DNA of 64,000 bases from Paraburkholderia sp. LEh10 (GCF_017814945.1 NZ_JAGIPX010000012.1:1-64000), one strand, 5' to 3'; positions 19,497-28,918 are shown, counted from the first letter of the stretch. Translations and numbers: made by a program. Notes: a model not told the origin generated them from the sequence alone.

Positions 19497-20402
19497 CTAT
19501 CGGCGCTGCTCCTTCACGCGCGACACGATCTGCGTCGGGCTCACGAACTGCAGCGCAATCAATACCCAGATGAGCGTGATCGCCATATAGATCATCGCCA
19601 TTGCGTCGATCGATTGCGGCGCGCGCACGCCCGTTGAAAATACAGCGTAGTACAACGCGACGACGAGCGTTTGCGTCGCAGGCCCCGCCGTGAAGAACGT
19701 CAGTTCGAACATGCCGATCGTGCGGACCAGCACGAGCAGACCGGCGGCGAGCATGCCCGGCACCAGCAGCGGCAGCAGCACGGAACGGAAATAGCGAAAC
19801 GTGTTTGCGCCGAAGATGCGCGCCGCCGATTCCAGATTCGGATCGATCTGCTCGATGAAGGGCGTCATCACGAGAATGACGAACGGCAGCGCGGGCACGA
19901 GGTTCGCGAGTATCACGCCGGAAAGCGTCCCCGCGAGCCCGATCTTGTACATCACGGTCGCCATCGGAATGCCGTAGGTGACGGGCGGCACCATCAACGG
20001 CAACAGGAACACGAGCATTGCGAAACGCTTGCCGCGAAACTGCACGCGCGCAAGCGCGTATGCGGCAGGCACGCCGAGCAGAATGGACAGCAACACGACC
20101 GCGCCGACCACTTCGACCGTCACCCACAACACAGCGGCCAACTGAAAATCGCTCCACGCCTGCGCATACCAGTGCAGCGTGAAACCCTGCGGCAGCAGCG
20201 TACCGAACCAGCGCGTCGCAATCGAGTTGACTGCGACCGTTGCGATCAGCAACACGATGTTCAGCAGGAAGAAAATCATTGCGCCCCAGACGAGCGCCCT
20301 GTACACGCGGTCGCGCAGACTGACATGCGGTTTCATCGCTTTCACCGTTTGCCCGTGCGGCGCAGCAGGCCACGGATGCGCGACGTGATGATCGGTTGCC
20401 AT
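19497..20402 (-). CDS. ABC importer permease, second subunit
   Basis: 301 residues with about six membrane segments (one at roughly 36-60, others around 90-115, 125-150, 160-180, 220-245 and 265-290). The permease EAA motif region is LESAARIFGANTFRYFRSVLLP. It belongs to the spermidine/iron-type (PotC/FbpB-like) permease family. Its ATG overlaps the stop of the preceding permease by one base (TGATG), so the two are translationally coupled. Together they should form the heterodimeric channel for the periplasmic binding protein encoded at 22493. Confidence 0.88.
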   Translation of the reverse strand: MATDHHVAHPWPAAPHGQTVKAMKPHVSLRDRVYRALVWGAMIFFLLNIVLLIATVAVNSIATRWFGTLLPQGFTLHWYAQAWSDFQLAAVLWVTVEVVGAVVLLSILLGVPAAYALARVQFRGKRFAMLVFLLPLMVPPVTYGIPMATVMYKIGLAGTLSGVILANLVPALPFVILVMTPFIEQIDPNLESAARIFGANTFRYFRSVLLPLLVPGMLAAGLLVLVRTIGMFELTFFTAGPATQTLVVALYYAVFSTGVRAPQSIDAMAMIYMAITLIWVLIALQFVSPTQIVSRVKEQRR

Positions 20403-21280
20403 CAGCCCTTACCTCCCGTCGCCGGTCCACTGTAGAAGAAGCGGCGCGCGCCGAGCATCGCGGCGACGATCACCAGCTGCACGAATCCCATCACGATCGC
20501 AATCGCCGAAGCCAGCGAGTAATCGTAGTTCTCGAATGCGGCCTCGGCTGCGGCAATCGACATCACGCGAGTCGGGCCCGCCGGCGCGCCGAGCAGCACA
20601 GCCGATGGAAACACCGAAAACGCCTGCACGAACGACAGACACGCGGCCATCGTCAGCCCTGGCACCAGCAGCGGCAAATAGATCTGACGGAACTGCTGCC
20701 ACGGGTTTGCGCCGAGCGTCGCGGCGGCGCTCGCGAGCGTCGGATCGATGCCCGTCACGTACGAGAGCGTGAGCAGGAACGCAAACGGAAAGCCCGACAC
20801 GACGAGCGAGATCAGCACGCCCCAGAAGTTGTGCGTGAGGCGCACTTCGTCGGTATAGAGATGCAGGCCTTGCAGCGCTTGCGGAAACCAGCCGTTCGGG
20901 CCGAAATACGTCAGCATGCCGTCGGCGATCAGCACCGTGCCGAGCGTGACGGGAATCACGAGCAGCGTCGTCACGAACTTCTGATACGGCGATGGACGGC
21001 GCAGCGCGAACGCGACGGGCACCGACACGCCGACGTTGATCAAAGTAGCGGGCACGGCAAGCTTCAGCGTGACGAGGATGGTCGGCCACATCGACGTGTC
21101 GCTGAAGAACTTCGCGTAGTTCGCCCACATGCCGCCGCCTTCCATCGGTGTGAAGGACAGCGCGAGCCCGTAGATGAACGGATAGACGAACAGCGCGACG
21201 ATGAACAGCAACGCGGGCGAGACGAGCCACGCCTTGCCGTCGCGCGGCGCGGTGGCCGCTGCGGGCGTTAGCGTGCTCAT
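20402..21280 (-). CDS. ABC importer permease, first subunit
   Basis: 292 residues from ATG 21280, which overlaps the stop of the ATPase gene by 4 bases (ATGA). An in-frame start further upstream would lie inside the ATPase gene and is rejected. PotB-like permease with six predicted membrane segments, starting at AWLVSPALLFIVALFVYPFI. The EAA loop reads LASAAATLGANPWQQFRQIYLP. It pairs with the permease at 19497. Confidence 0.88.
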   Translation of the reverse strand: MSTLTPAAATAPRDGKAWLVSPALLFIVALFVYPFIYGLALSFTPMEGGGMWANYAKFFSDTSMWPTILVTLKLAVPATLINVGVSVPVAFALRRPSPYQKFVTTLLVIPVTLGTVLIADGMLTYFGPNGWFPQALQGLHLYTDEVRLTHNFWGVLISLVVSGFPFAFLLTLSYVTGIDPTLASAAATLGANPWQQFRQIYLPLLVPGLTMAACLSFVQAFSVFPSAVLLGAPAGPTRVMSIAAAEAAFENYDYSLASAIAIVMGFVQLVIVAAMLGARRFFYSGPATGGKG

Positions 21281-22356
21281 GCGGGCTCCCCGTCGTACAC
21301 CAGCGTGCGCGACGGCGGCACACGCAACGTGACGCGCTCGCCCTCGGCGAATTCGCCCGCGACGCGTGCCCACAATTCGCCGAATGCGCTCGTCACGCGA
21401 ATCAGCGAATCGCGGCCGCCGTATTCGACGGCCGTCACCTGCGCATCGAACGCGTTCTCCGCGCCCGGCGCGGCGCGCTCCATGTCTTCCGGACGCAGCG
21501 CGACGGACACGCGCTTGCTGTTGAAGCCGTCCATTGCCATGCCGATGAGCCGCACGCCATTCGACTCGACGGCGACGCCTTCGCCCTGCGTGCCCTCGAG
21601 CGTGAACGGCAGTACGTTGCGATAGCCCATGAAGCGCGCGACATGCAGATTCTTCGGCCGGCCGTAGACTTCCTTCGGCGTCGCGACCTGCTGCACGACG
21701 CCCTCTTTCATCACGACGATGCGATCGGCCATCGACAGCGCTTCGTCCTGATCGTGCGTCACGTAGATCGTCGCGCGATCGAGCTGCGTGTGGATACGGC
21801 GAATTTCCGCGCGCATTTCGATGCGCAGCTTCGTGTCGAGATTCGACAGCGGCTCGTCCATCAGAATGAGCGGCGGCTCGATCACGATTGCGCGCGCAAT
21901 CGCGACGCGCTGCTGTTGTCCACCTGACAACTGGCCCGGCAGCTTCTTTTCATGGCCGACCAGTTGCACCAGTTGCAACGCCTCTCGTGCGCGCTTCACC
22001 GTTTCAGCCTTCGCGACGCCGCGCATCTTCAGGCCGAAGCCGACGTTGTCGAGCACCGACATATGCGGAAACAGCGCGTAGTTCTGGAACACCATGCCGA
22101 AGCCACGCTTTTCGGGCGGCAGCACATCGATACGTTTGTCGTCGAGCCAGATGCCGCCCCCCGACAGCGGCTGCAAGCCCGCAATGCAGTTGAGCGCCGT
22201 CGACTTGCCGCAGCCCGACGGCCCCAGCAATGCGATGAACTCGCCGCGGCGGATATTCAGATCGAGTCCTTGCAACGCCGCCACCGATTGGCCTTCGGCA
22301 TTGACGAAACTGCGGCTGACCGATTCGAGGCGCAACTGCTCAAATTGATGCTTCAT
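21277..22356 (-). CDS. ABC importer ATPase
   Basis: 359 residues of the PotA/MalK-like class. Walker [10 protein letters not shown] is at residues 45-53, the Q-loop in [14 protein letters not shown], the signature [14 protein letters not shown], Walker [13 protein letters not shown] and the switch His in [12 protein letters not shown]-terminal TOBE regulatory domain (about 260-355) is present. It powers the importer encoded by the neighbouring permeases and binding protein. It is separated from the binding-protein gene by about 135 bases. Confidence 0.93.
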   Translation of the reverse strand: MKHQFEQLRLESVSRSFVNAEGQSVAALQGLDLNIRRGEFIALLGPSGCGKSTALNCIAGLQPLSGGGIWLDDKRIDVLPPEKRGFGMVFQNYALFPHMSVLDNVGFGLKMRGVAKAETVKRAREALQLVQLVGHEKKLPGQLSGGQQQRVAIARAIVIEPPLILMDEPLSNLDTKLRIEMRAEIRRIHTQLDRATIYVTHDQDEALSMADRIVVMKEGVVQQVATPKEVYGRPKNLHVARFMGYRNVLPFTLEGTQGEGVAVESNGVRLIGMAMDGFNSKRVSVALRPEDMERAAPGAENAFDAQVTAVEYGGRDSLIRVTSAFGELWARVAGEFAEGERVTLRVPPSRTLVYDGEPA

Positions 22357-22492
22357 GGTCGCTTCCTACGCTGTTGCATGGCTGCGCCGCCGTGCGGCCT
22401 GCCGCCACAATCGCCGATGCGCGCCGTGCGTGACAGGCACCATAGCGCGGCACCGGCTGTTCCGCTTTACGCGGTGACGGGTGCGTTGATAT

Positions 22493-23671
22493 TTATTTGG
22501 TCTTTTGCGCGCCCACTTCGCGGTCCCACTTCTGGAACGCGGCCACCATCGCGGCGGCGTTCAGCGGCTGCACATGCGGACGGTCGGCCAACAGCTTCGC
22601 GTATTCCGGACGACCGAACTTCTTCAGCACTTCCTGGCTGTGCTCCGGTGCCTGTGCTTCCGTCACGCCCTTGATGGCCGGGCCTGGGTAGAAGTAGCCG
22701 TCGTCATAGGTCAGCGCCTGCTGCGCCGGCTCCAGCATGAAGTTCATCAACTTGTAGAGCACGTCGAGCTTTTCCTTCGGCACGCCTTTCGGGATCACCA
22801 TGAAGTGCGCGTCGTTGACCCATGTCATGTTGTCGAACGCCTGCACCTTGAACTCGGCCGGCACGATGCCGAGCGCACGCGGGTTGATGTCCCAGCCCGT
22901 CACCGTGACGGTCATGTCACGCGTGCCTTCGCCCAGCTCCTTCATCACCGCCGACGTGCCGCCCGGATAGTAAGGAATGCAGTCGTTCAGCTGCTTGAGG
23001 AACGCCCAGGTCTTGTCCCAGCCGTTGACAGGGTCTTTCGGATCTTTATCGCCGAGCACATACGGCAGCCCCATCAGGAACGTGCGGCCCGGACCCGAGT
23101 TGGCGGGGCGCGCGTAGATCAGCTTGTTCGGATGCGCCTTGCACCACTGCAGCAGTTGATCGGGCGTCTTCGGCGGATCGCTGACCTTGGCCGGGTTGAA
23201 TTCGATCAGCGGGCCAGCCGGCATATACGCGACTTCGAGTCCGAAGCCTTGCGCGAGGTCCTGCATCTTGCGCGGACCAGGCGCGTATTTGTCGAGCACG
23301 CCGGAGAACACTACGTTGTTGTCCGGCAGCAGCTTGGCCCACAGGTTCTGCTCGATACCGGCGGCGAGCGCGTCGGTGCCCGTCAGCACGAGGTCGATAT
23401 CCGAACGGCCGGCCGCCTGCATCGCCTTGATCTTGCCGGGCAACTGCGGCGCGGGGGCGTTCGTGTACGTGATGTTGGAAACGAGATTCGGGTACTTGGC
23501 CTTGAAGGCCTCAAAGCCCTTTTGAGTCAGTTGAAGGTCGCCCGCGACGTCGACGATATTGAGCGTGACGGGATCGGCTGCTCGCGCCGTCTGCGTGAAA
23601 CCTGCGACCGCGGCACCGACGGCCACGCACAATGCCGCCACATTCACTGACAACTTGCCAGAAAAAGCCAT
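22493..23671 (-). CDS. Periplasmic substrate-binding protein of the ABC importer
   Basis: 392 residues with a classical signal peptide cleaved after TARA (mature start ADPVTLNIVD). Family 1 extracellular solute-binding protein, with a two-lobe fold inferred from VLTGTDALAAGIEQNLWAKL and the closing PEHSQEVLKKFGR. Its relatives transport spermidine, iron or other small anions. The coupling to a sugar-acid dehydratase suggests a sugar acid or polyol here, which is inference. It is the first gene of the importer operon, with a 283-base gap before it that probably carries a promoter. Confidence 0.85.
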   Translation of the reverse strand: MAFSGKLSVNVAALCVAVGAAVAGFTQTARAADPVTLNIVDVAGDLQLTQKGFEAFKAKYPNLVSNITYTNAPAPQLPGKIKAMQAAGRSDIDLVLTGTDALAAGIEQNLWAKLLPDNNVVFSGVLDKYAPGPRKMQDLAQGFGLEVAYMPAGPLIEFNPAKVSDPPKTPDQLLQWCKAHPNKLIYARPANSGPGRTFLMGLPYVLGDKDPKDPVNGWDKTWAFLKQLNDCIPYYPGGTSAVMKELGEGTRDMTVTVTGWDINPRALGIVPAEFKVQAFDNMTWVNDAHFMVIPKGVPKEKLDVLYKLMNFMLEPAQQALTYDDGYFYPGPAIKGVTEAQAPEHSQEVLKKFGRPEYAKLLADRPHVQPLNAAAMVAAFQKWDREVGAQKTK

Positions 23672-23954
23672 TTCGTCTCCTCGCCTCTTGGTATGGAGCG
23701 TCTGCCGATGGGGTGCGGCGCCGACGCGTGTGTTACGGGCTGCTAGTCAATGAAACATAACGAACGCGCGGTGATGATGTCAAGCAAATTCTCGCCCGGC
23801 CAGCGTATTCCGCGGCGCCCCTCCAGATTCTTCAAATCCTTTGATGGTAAGGGTTCCAGCTGATTTCACCGACTCGGCCATTCGGCCTAGGGAGAACACC
23901 GACACGAGACTTGTTAGGCAACTTTGAACAATCGCCGCGTGTCCGTTGGGCTGA

Positions 23955-24905
23955 TCACCCGCCGCGCACACCCTGCGTGTTCACGTACAGCGAATACAGA
24001 CCGTGGCTCGCAGCCATGAACAGCCGGTTGCGATGCCTGCCGCCGAAGCACACGTTCGCGCAACGCTCCGGCAGCGCGATATGCCCGAGCGCTTCTCCGC
24101 GCGGCGAGAACACGCGCACGCCGTCGAGTTCGTCGGTGCCCATGCCCCAGCCGCACCACAGGTTGCCGTGGATATCGACGCGAAAGCCGTCCGGCGTGCC
24201 TTGTTGGGCGTCGATCAGCACCCGGTTGTTCGCGAGCGCGCGCCCTTCGTCGACGACATCGAATGCGCGGATCGTGCGCGGCGTCGACCGCGATTCGACG
24301 ACATACAGCACGGATTCATCCGGCGAGAAAGCGAGTCCGTTCGGCCCGCTCACCTCGTCGCAGACCATCGTCACTTCGCCCGTCCGACCATCGACGCGAT
24401 ACACGTTTTGCGGCAGCTCCGGCTCCTGCTTTTCGCCTTCGTAGAAACTGTCGATGCCGAATGACGGATCGGTGAACCAGATCGAGCCGTCCGATTTCAC
24501 GACCACGTCGTTCGGCGAATTGAAGCGCTTGCCCTCGTAGCGGTCGGCGATCACGGTGATCGACCCGTCGTACTCGGTGCGCGTGACGCGCCGTGTCAGA
24601 TGCTCGCAGGTGACGAGCCGCCCTTCACGGTCGCGCGTATTGCCGTTCGCATTGTTCGACGGCCGGCGAAACGGCGTGACGGCGCCCGTTTCCTCGTCCC
24701 AGCGCAGGATACGGTTGTTCGGGATGTCGCTCCACAGCAGATAACGGCCGTCGCCGAACCAGACGGGCCCCTCGGACCAGCGCGCGCCCTGATAAAGGCA
24801 TTCGACAGAAGCCGTGCCGAGGCGCAATGCGTCGAAGCGGGGATCGAAACTGCGGATGGAAGGATCGGGATAGCGTCGTTGGTTCGGATTGCCGAATTCG
24901 ATCAT
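23955..24905 (-). CDS. SMP-30/gluconolactonase-family lactonase
   Basis: 316 residues, six-bladed beta-propeller of the SMP-30 family. Metal-site residues are visible as Glu in ARWSEGPVWF, Asn in KRFNSPNDVVV and Asp in GTPDGFRVDIHGNLW. It opens a sugar lactone to the free acid, which fits as the step before the dehydratase at 17736. No signal peptide, so it acts in the cytosol. It lies between the binding-protein gene and the semialdehyde dehydrogenase gene on the same strand. Confidence 0.87.
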   Translation of the reverse strand: MIEFGNPNQRRYPDPSIRSFDPRFDALRLGTASVECLYQGARWSEGPVWFGDGRYLLWSDIPNNRILRWDEETGAVTPFRRPSNNANGNTRDREGRLVTCEHLTRRVTRTEYDGSITVIADRYEGKRFNSPNDVVVKSDGSIWFTDPSFGIDSFYEGEKQEPELPQNVYRVDGRTGEVTMVCDEVSGPNGLAFSPDESVLYVVESRSTPRTIRAFDVVDEGRALANNRVLIDAQQGTPDGFRVDIHGNLWCGWGMGTDELDGVRVFSPRGEALGHIALPERCANVCFGGRHRNRLFMAASHGLYSLYVNTQGVRGG

Positions 24906-25004
24906 GGCGCGCTCCGGGCGAGCGCGGAACGTCGAGCGTATCGACGCCCCGCGCGTTGCCGTTCTGGTTCGTTATTGTGATGTGCGTATGAAGCGAGGCC
25001 GCTC

Positions 25005-26585
25005 TTACGCCTGCGTAGGCTTGCCGTCGCGCAGACGCCAGAGTTTCAGCGGATTGTCGTCGCGCAGCGATTTCGGCAGCAGTTCAGCGGGCAGGTCCTG
25101 ATAGCAGACGGGACGCAGAAAGCGCTCGATGGCCGTCGCGCCGACCGACGTGGCGCGCGGATCGGACGTCGCCGGGAACGGCCCGCCGTGCACCATTGCA
25201 TACGACACCTCGACGCCAGTCGGAAAGCCGTTCGCCAGGATACGGCCGGCCTTGCGTTCGAGCGTCGGCAACAGGCGTTGTGCGATGACGTGGTCTTCGG
25301 GTTCGATTTGCAGCGTGGCCGTCAATTGGCCTTCGAGGTATTCGGCGACCTTCACCATCTCGTCGATGTCGGCGCACGTCACGATCAGCGACGTCGGCCC
25401 GAAGATTTCGTCTTCCAGTTCGGCGGAAGCGAGAAACTGCATCGCCGAAGTCTGAAACAGCGCAGGCAGCGCGGCGCACGTCGCATCCGACGACGTGCCG
25501 CGCGCAATGCTCTGCACGCCGCGCTGTTCAGTGCGATGCGCGACACCATCCTGATACGCGTTCGCGATGCCCGGCGTGAGCATGGTCTGCGCGCTCTTTT
25601 GCGCGAGCGCCTTCGCCGCGGCGTCGATGAAAATCTGCTTGTGCGGACCTTCGAGGATCAGCACGAGGCCGGGGTTCGTGCAGAACTGGCCGACGCCGAG
25701 CGTCACGGATTCGACGAAGCCCGTCGCGATCTGCTCCACGCGCTTCGCCAGCGCGCCGGGCAGCACGAAGAGCGGGTTGACGCTGCTCATCTCGGCGAAC
25801 ACAGGGATCGGCTCGCGGCGCTTCTGCGCGAGATTGACGAGCGCAAGGCCGCCCGCGCGCGAACCCGTGAAGCCAACCGACTTGATGGCCGGATGCTGGA
25901 CGAGCGCCTCGCCGATTTCGTTGCCCGCGCCGATCACGAGCGAAAACACGCCTTCGTGCAGACCGCAATCGGCGACGGCTTTCTGAATCGCGCGACCGAC
26001 CAGTTCGGACGTGCCAAGATGCGCCGCGTGTGCTTTCACAACAACTGGGCAACCAGCTGCGAGCGCAGACGCCGTATCACCGCCCGCCACAGAGAAAGCG
26101 AGCGGAAAGTTGCTCGCTCCGAACACGCCGACGGGACCGACGGGAATCTTGTGCATGCGCAAGTCGGGACGCGGCAGCGGCTTTCGATCCGGCAGCGCGG
26201 AGTCGAGCGTCGCGGAAAGCCAGCGGCCTTCGCGCACCAGCGAAGCAAACAGCTTGAGCTGCCCGACCGTGCGCGCGCGCTCGCCTTCGAGCCGCGCCTT
26301 CGGCAGCGCCGATTCGGCCTGTGCGCGCTCGATCAGCGTGTCGCCGAGGCCGAGGATGTTCTCGGCAATCGTTTCCAGAAAATGCGCGCGAATTTCGAGC
26401 GACGTTTGACGGTAGGCATCGAACGCAAGCGCGGCCAGCGCGCACGCGCGGTCCACTTCGATCGTGCCTCCCGCGCCGAACTCGGGTTCGATCTCCATGT
26501 TTCGCGCCGGGTCGAACGCGCGCAAGGTACCTTTGGTACCGCGCACCTCCGATCCGCCGATCAGCATGTCTCCGGTAATCTGCAT
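25005..26585 (-). CDS. 2-oxoglutarate semialdehyde dehydrogenase
   Basis: 526 residues, aldehyde dehydrogenase superfamily. The nucleotide-binding region is VFGASNFPLAFSVAGGDTAS and SVGFTGSRAGG. The catalytic Glu is in FAEMSSVNPLFVLPG and the catalytic Cys in GQFCTNPGLVLI. The length and GQFCTNPG favour the alpha-ketoglutarate (2,5-dioxovalerate) semialdehyde dehydrogenase group, the last step of non-phosphorylating pentose and hexarate oxidation. Its usual partner, the DHDPS-family dehydratase, lies immediately upstream but is a pseudogene. Confidence 0.9.
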   Translation of the reverse strand: MQITGDMLIGGSEVRGTKGTLRAFDPARNMEIEPEFGAGGTIEVDRACALAALAFDAYRQTSLEIRAHFLETIAENILGLGDTLIERAQAESALPKARLEGERARTVGQLKLFASLVREGRWLSATLDSALPDRKPLPRPDLRMHKIPVGPVGVFGASNFPLAFSVAGGDTASALAAGCPVVVKAHAAHLGTSELVGRAIQKAVADCGLHEGVFSLVIGAGNEIGEALVQHPAIKSVGFTGSRAGGLALVNLAQKRREPIPVFAEMSSVNPLFVLPGALAKRVEQIATGFVESVTLGVGQFCTNPGLVLILEGPHKQIFIDAAAKALAQKSAQTMLTPGIANAYQDGVAHRTEQRGVQSIARGTSSDATCAALPALFQTSAMQFLASAELEDEIFGPTSLIVTCADIDEMVKVAEYLEGQLTATLQIEPEDHVIAQRLLPTLERKAGRILANGFPTGVEVSYAMVHGGPFPATSDPRATSVGATAIERFLRPVCYQDLPAELLPKSLRDDNPLKLWRLRDGKPTQA

Positions 26586-26666
26586 GTCCAGCTCCTGTCA
26601 AAGGCCACGCGACACGACCTCATGTCGCAGCGCGCGGCCTGGAATCCCAATAACGGGTGTGCGACG

Positions 26667-27303
26667 TCAAGAATGCGCGGACGATTCCGCGAGATGGCGC
26701 TCGAAATCGAGCAAGGCCAGCGTCGCAGCTTCGATCTTCGCATGACGTGCGAGCGGCGTCGAACTCAACAGCGGCAAAATCGGCCCCATGCCAGCGAGCT
26801 TCGATAGCGTCACTGCGTCGTGCAGCACGCGGATCAGCGAATTGTCGTCGCGCGGGGTTTCGAGCGGCGTGAATGCGTCGTATAGCCTCCGCGTTTGCCA
26901 CTCGTGTTCCGCTGTTTTGCCGCTTTGCGCCTTCGCCACGCGCGGCAAGGCCATTACCGCGCGCGGCGCGATGCAGCCCGAACCCGTCGTCCACGCGGCC
27001 AGACCGAATTGCCGCACGTGCACGAGCGCCGGACGCTCGCCCATTCCTCAAATCGCCTTCGCCGGAGCCACGCTTTGCAGCAGCCGGTGAAGACGGTCGT
27101 CGCGTGAAGGATCGTCGCGCGCGATTGCATACTTAGTAGCAACCAGCGTGCCGCGATCGACGAGACGCGCGAGCGTATCGACGGTTTGTCTTGCCGCCAT
27201 AAAGCAGCGTGCGAACCCGCCCGCCGCGATACGACCGCAGCTTCCGGTTTTCGGCTGGACCGAGCGCCAGATCGGGGCGGCGCGCAAGCGGCGGCACCGC
27301 CAT
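26667..27303 (-). pseudogene. Decayed DHDPS-family 2-keto-3-deoxy sugar-acid dehydratase
   Basis: Three pieces of one DHDPS-family protein can be read on the minus strand. MAVPPLARRPDLALGPAENRKL and then VRTLLYGG occur at the N-terminus in one frame. TVDTLARLVDRGTLVATKYA-IARDDPSRDD occurs in a second frame. After an in-frame TGA at 27048-27050 comes GERPALVHVRQFGLAAWTTG-SGC, running on to the end. About 110 codons that should separate YGG from the TKYA segment are missing, and small indels shift the frame near 27230. It is thus broken by a large deletion, frameshift and stop. It lies 81 bases before the semialdehyde dehydrogenase, where the active dehydratase would be expected. Confidence 0.8.
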
Positions 27304-27791
27304 CACGCTAACCGAAAACTCGCTTTCGAACGGCAAGGACACATCACGCGCCAGGTTAGCATGGCTTGCAATGTTGTCAAACAACCATAGCCGCAGCGCG
27401 GCCCGCATATACGTTGCATGAAAACGATTTTCCTCATACAAATGAAGGCTTCGGAAGGTTTAATGCAGAAATGTCTTTTAAAAAGCTGGTATGACAACGC
27501 CTGGAAAATCGAACAGATTTGAATCAAATTTTTGTAATCTCTTCCGATTTGTTAGATTCGATCGCACTAAATACCGAGTCAAAAATGAGCGAGCGCATTT
27601 CAAAATAGCGTCGTTAATCGAATGGCCGCATGCCAAGTCGGGAGCGGACTTCCGCAATTCGATGCACAATTGGACGGCCTGTATTTAATGGGGCGGTTCC
27701 GCGCGATGCTGGATTTTCGAACCAAAAATGAAACGGATGAAAATTCACTATCGCCATTTCGCATTAGTCGGCTAATAATGGTGATAAATTA
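27304..27791. other. AT-richer intergenic region
   Basis: Roughly 490 bases between the pseudogene and the region upstream of luxR, visibly richer in A and T than its surroundings (for example 27420-27620 and 27700-27790). No coding frame with a recognisable motif was found. A short palindrome TTTGAATCAAA lies within about 27527-27540. It may contain promoters for luxR and formerly for the pseudogene, or foreign or remnant DNA. Confidence 0.4.
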
Positions 27792-27869
27792 ATGCGTAAC
27801 AAGATGATGATGAGTATGCGCAGCATCGGCATGGCCATAGCCCGCTCCGCTGCGAACCTCGAGAGATAG
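27792..27869 (+). CDS. Possible 25-codon leader frame ahead of luxR
   Basis: ATG at 27792 to TAG at 27867-27869 encodes MRNKMMMSMRSIGMAIARSA and five more residues. The stop lies 4 bases before the TTG proposed as the luxR start. No good Shine-Dalgarno sequence precedes it. It could be a leader that couples translation into luxR, or chance. Confidence 0.2.
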   Translation: MRNKMMMSMRSIGMAIARSAANLER

Positions 27870-27873
27870 CACC

Positions 27874-28602
27874 TTGCCGCAACATTTCATTGAACAGATG
27901 TCGCCGTTGCTGGAAGCGGAGAACGACGTCACGTGGTTCCGCGAAGTCGCCCGCCTGGCTGACGGCTGGGGCTTTGACCGCGTGCTGGTCGGCATTCTCC
28001 CGCGGCCGGGCATCCGGCTGGAGGACGCGTTCATCCGCAGCACGTACTCACCGACGTGGCGGCAGTTCTACAACGCCCAAGGGTTCGCGCACATCGATCC
28101 GACTGTCACGCATTGCATGACGAAGTCGTCACCGCTGATCTGGTCGCCGGATCTCTTCTCGACCAATCCGCAGCAAACCATGTATGAGGAAGCCCGCGCG
28201 CATGGCTTGCGCGCGGGCGTGAGCCTGCCCATTCACGGGCCGAGGCAGGAAGCAGGCCTGATCTGCTTCGTCAACGACCGCAATCCGAGCGACGATTTCT
28301 GGCGTCATCTCGATGTCGTGTTGCCCAATCTGGTGCTGTTGCGCGACCTCGTCATCGACACGAGCCAGCCCCATCTGAATGCTCACACGCAGGCGCTTGT
28401 CCCGAAGCTCACGCCGCGGGAACAGGAATGTCTGAAATGGACCGCCCGGGGTAAGTCCACGTGGGAAATCTCGCACATTCTTAATTGCTCGGAAGCAGTG
28501 GTGAACTTCCACCTTAAGAACATTCGCACGAAATTCGGCGTGAACTCACGGCGCGCGGCGGCCGTGATAGCAACGCAACTCGGTCTTATTGATCCAGGTT
28601 GA
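27874..28602 (+). CDS. braR: LuxR-type acyl-homoserine-lactone receptor
   Basis: 242 residues from TTG 27874 (GAGAGA upstream); an in-frame ATG at 27898 is the alternative. The N-terminal autoinducer-binding domain keeps the conserved residues: Trp and Tyr in TWRQFYNAQG, Asp in HIDPTVTHC and Trp in LIWSPDLF. The C-terminal LuxR HTH is LTPREQECLKWTARGKSTWE and the helices after it. It should bind the lux box upstream of the synthase gene when loaded with acyl-HSL. It converges on rsaL with a 17-base overlap. The BraR/BraI naming is by resemblance to the Paraburkholderia rsaL-linked system. Confidence 0.88.
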   Translation: MPQHFIEQMSPLLEAENDVTWFREVARLADGWGFDRVLVGILPRPGIRLEDAFIRSTYSPTWRQFYNAQGFAHIDPTVTHCMTKSSPLIWSPDLFSTNPQQTMYEEARAHGLRAGVSLPIHGPRQEAGLICFVNDRNPSDDFWRHLDVVLPNLVLLRDLVIDTSQPHLNAHTQALVPKLTPREQECLKWTARGKSTWEISHILNCSEAVVNFHLKNIRTKFGVNSRRAAAVIATQLGLIDPG

Positions 28603-28918
28603 TCAGCTCACGCGCTTCCGGATTGTGGAGCACCTTTTCCGCTCTGCCGAGGTCGCCGTCCGTGACGGTCTTCGTGAAATAAAGGCCCAGCAGGATGGAG
28701 ACGGGTGCCGGAATCTCCGCGCCCGACTCGAAGCGGCTGCCACGCGACTGGGTCACGCCGAAACGCGCCCAGAACTGACGCTGGCTTTCTTTCCTTTTCT
28801 TGCGGTACGCAATGATCATCACCCGGTCCACGCCGGACGAAGCGTCAGGATTAAGGCCGTGCACGGTCGGTTGAACGTTTGCGTGAACACCCGATTGCCA
28901 ATGATTGTGAAGTTCCAT
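28586..28918 (-). CDS. rsaL: RsaL-like quorum-sensing repressor
   Basis: 110 residues from ATG 28918, which has CCAGGA upstream; a longer frame to 29074 would run into the luxI control region. The Cro/XRE-like HTH is SQRQFWARFGVTQSRGSRFE. The sequence ends with ARELINLDQ. RsaL proteins repress the adjacent luxI gene and limit signal production. The gene sits between luxR and luxI and reads opposite to both, the standard luxR-rsaL-luxI layout. Its 3' end overlaps luxR by 17 bases. Confidence 0.86.
   Translation of the reverse strand: MELHNHWQSGVHANVQPTVHGLNPDASSGVDRVMIIAYRKKRKESQRQFWARFGVTQSRGSRFESGAEIPAPVSILLGLYFTKTVTDGDLGRAEKVLHNPEARELINLDQ

Noticed and set aside
25188..26807. Plus-strand open frame of 539 codons
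   Set aside because: Antisense to the semialdehyde dehydrogenase, which has intact catalytic residues.
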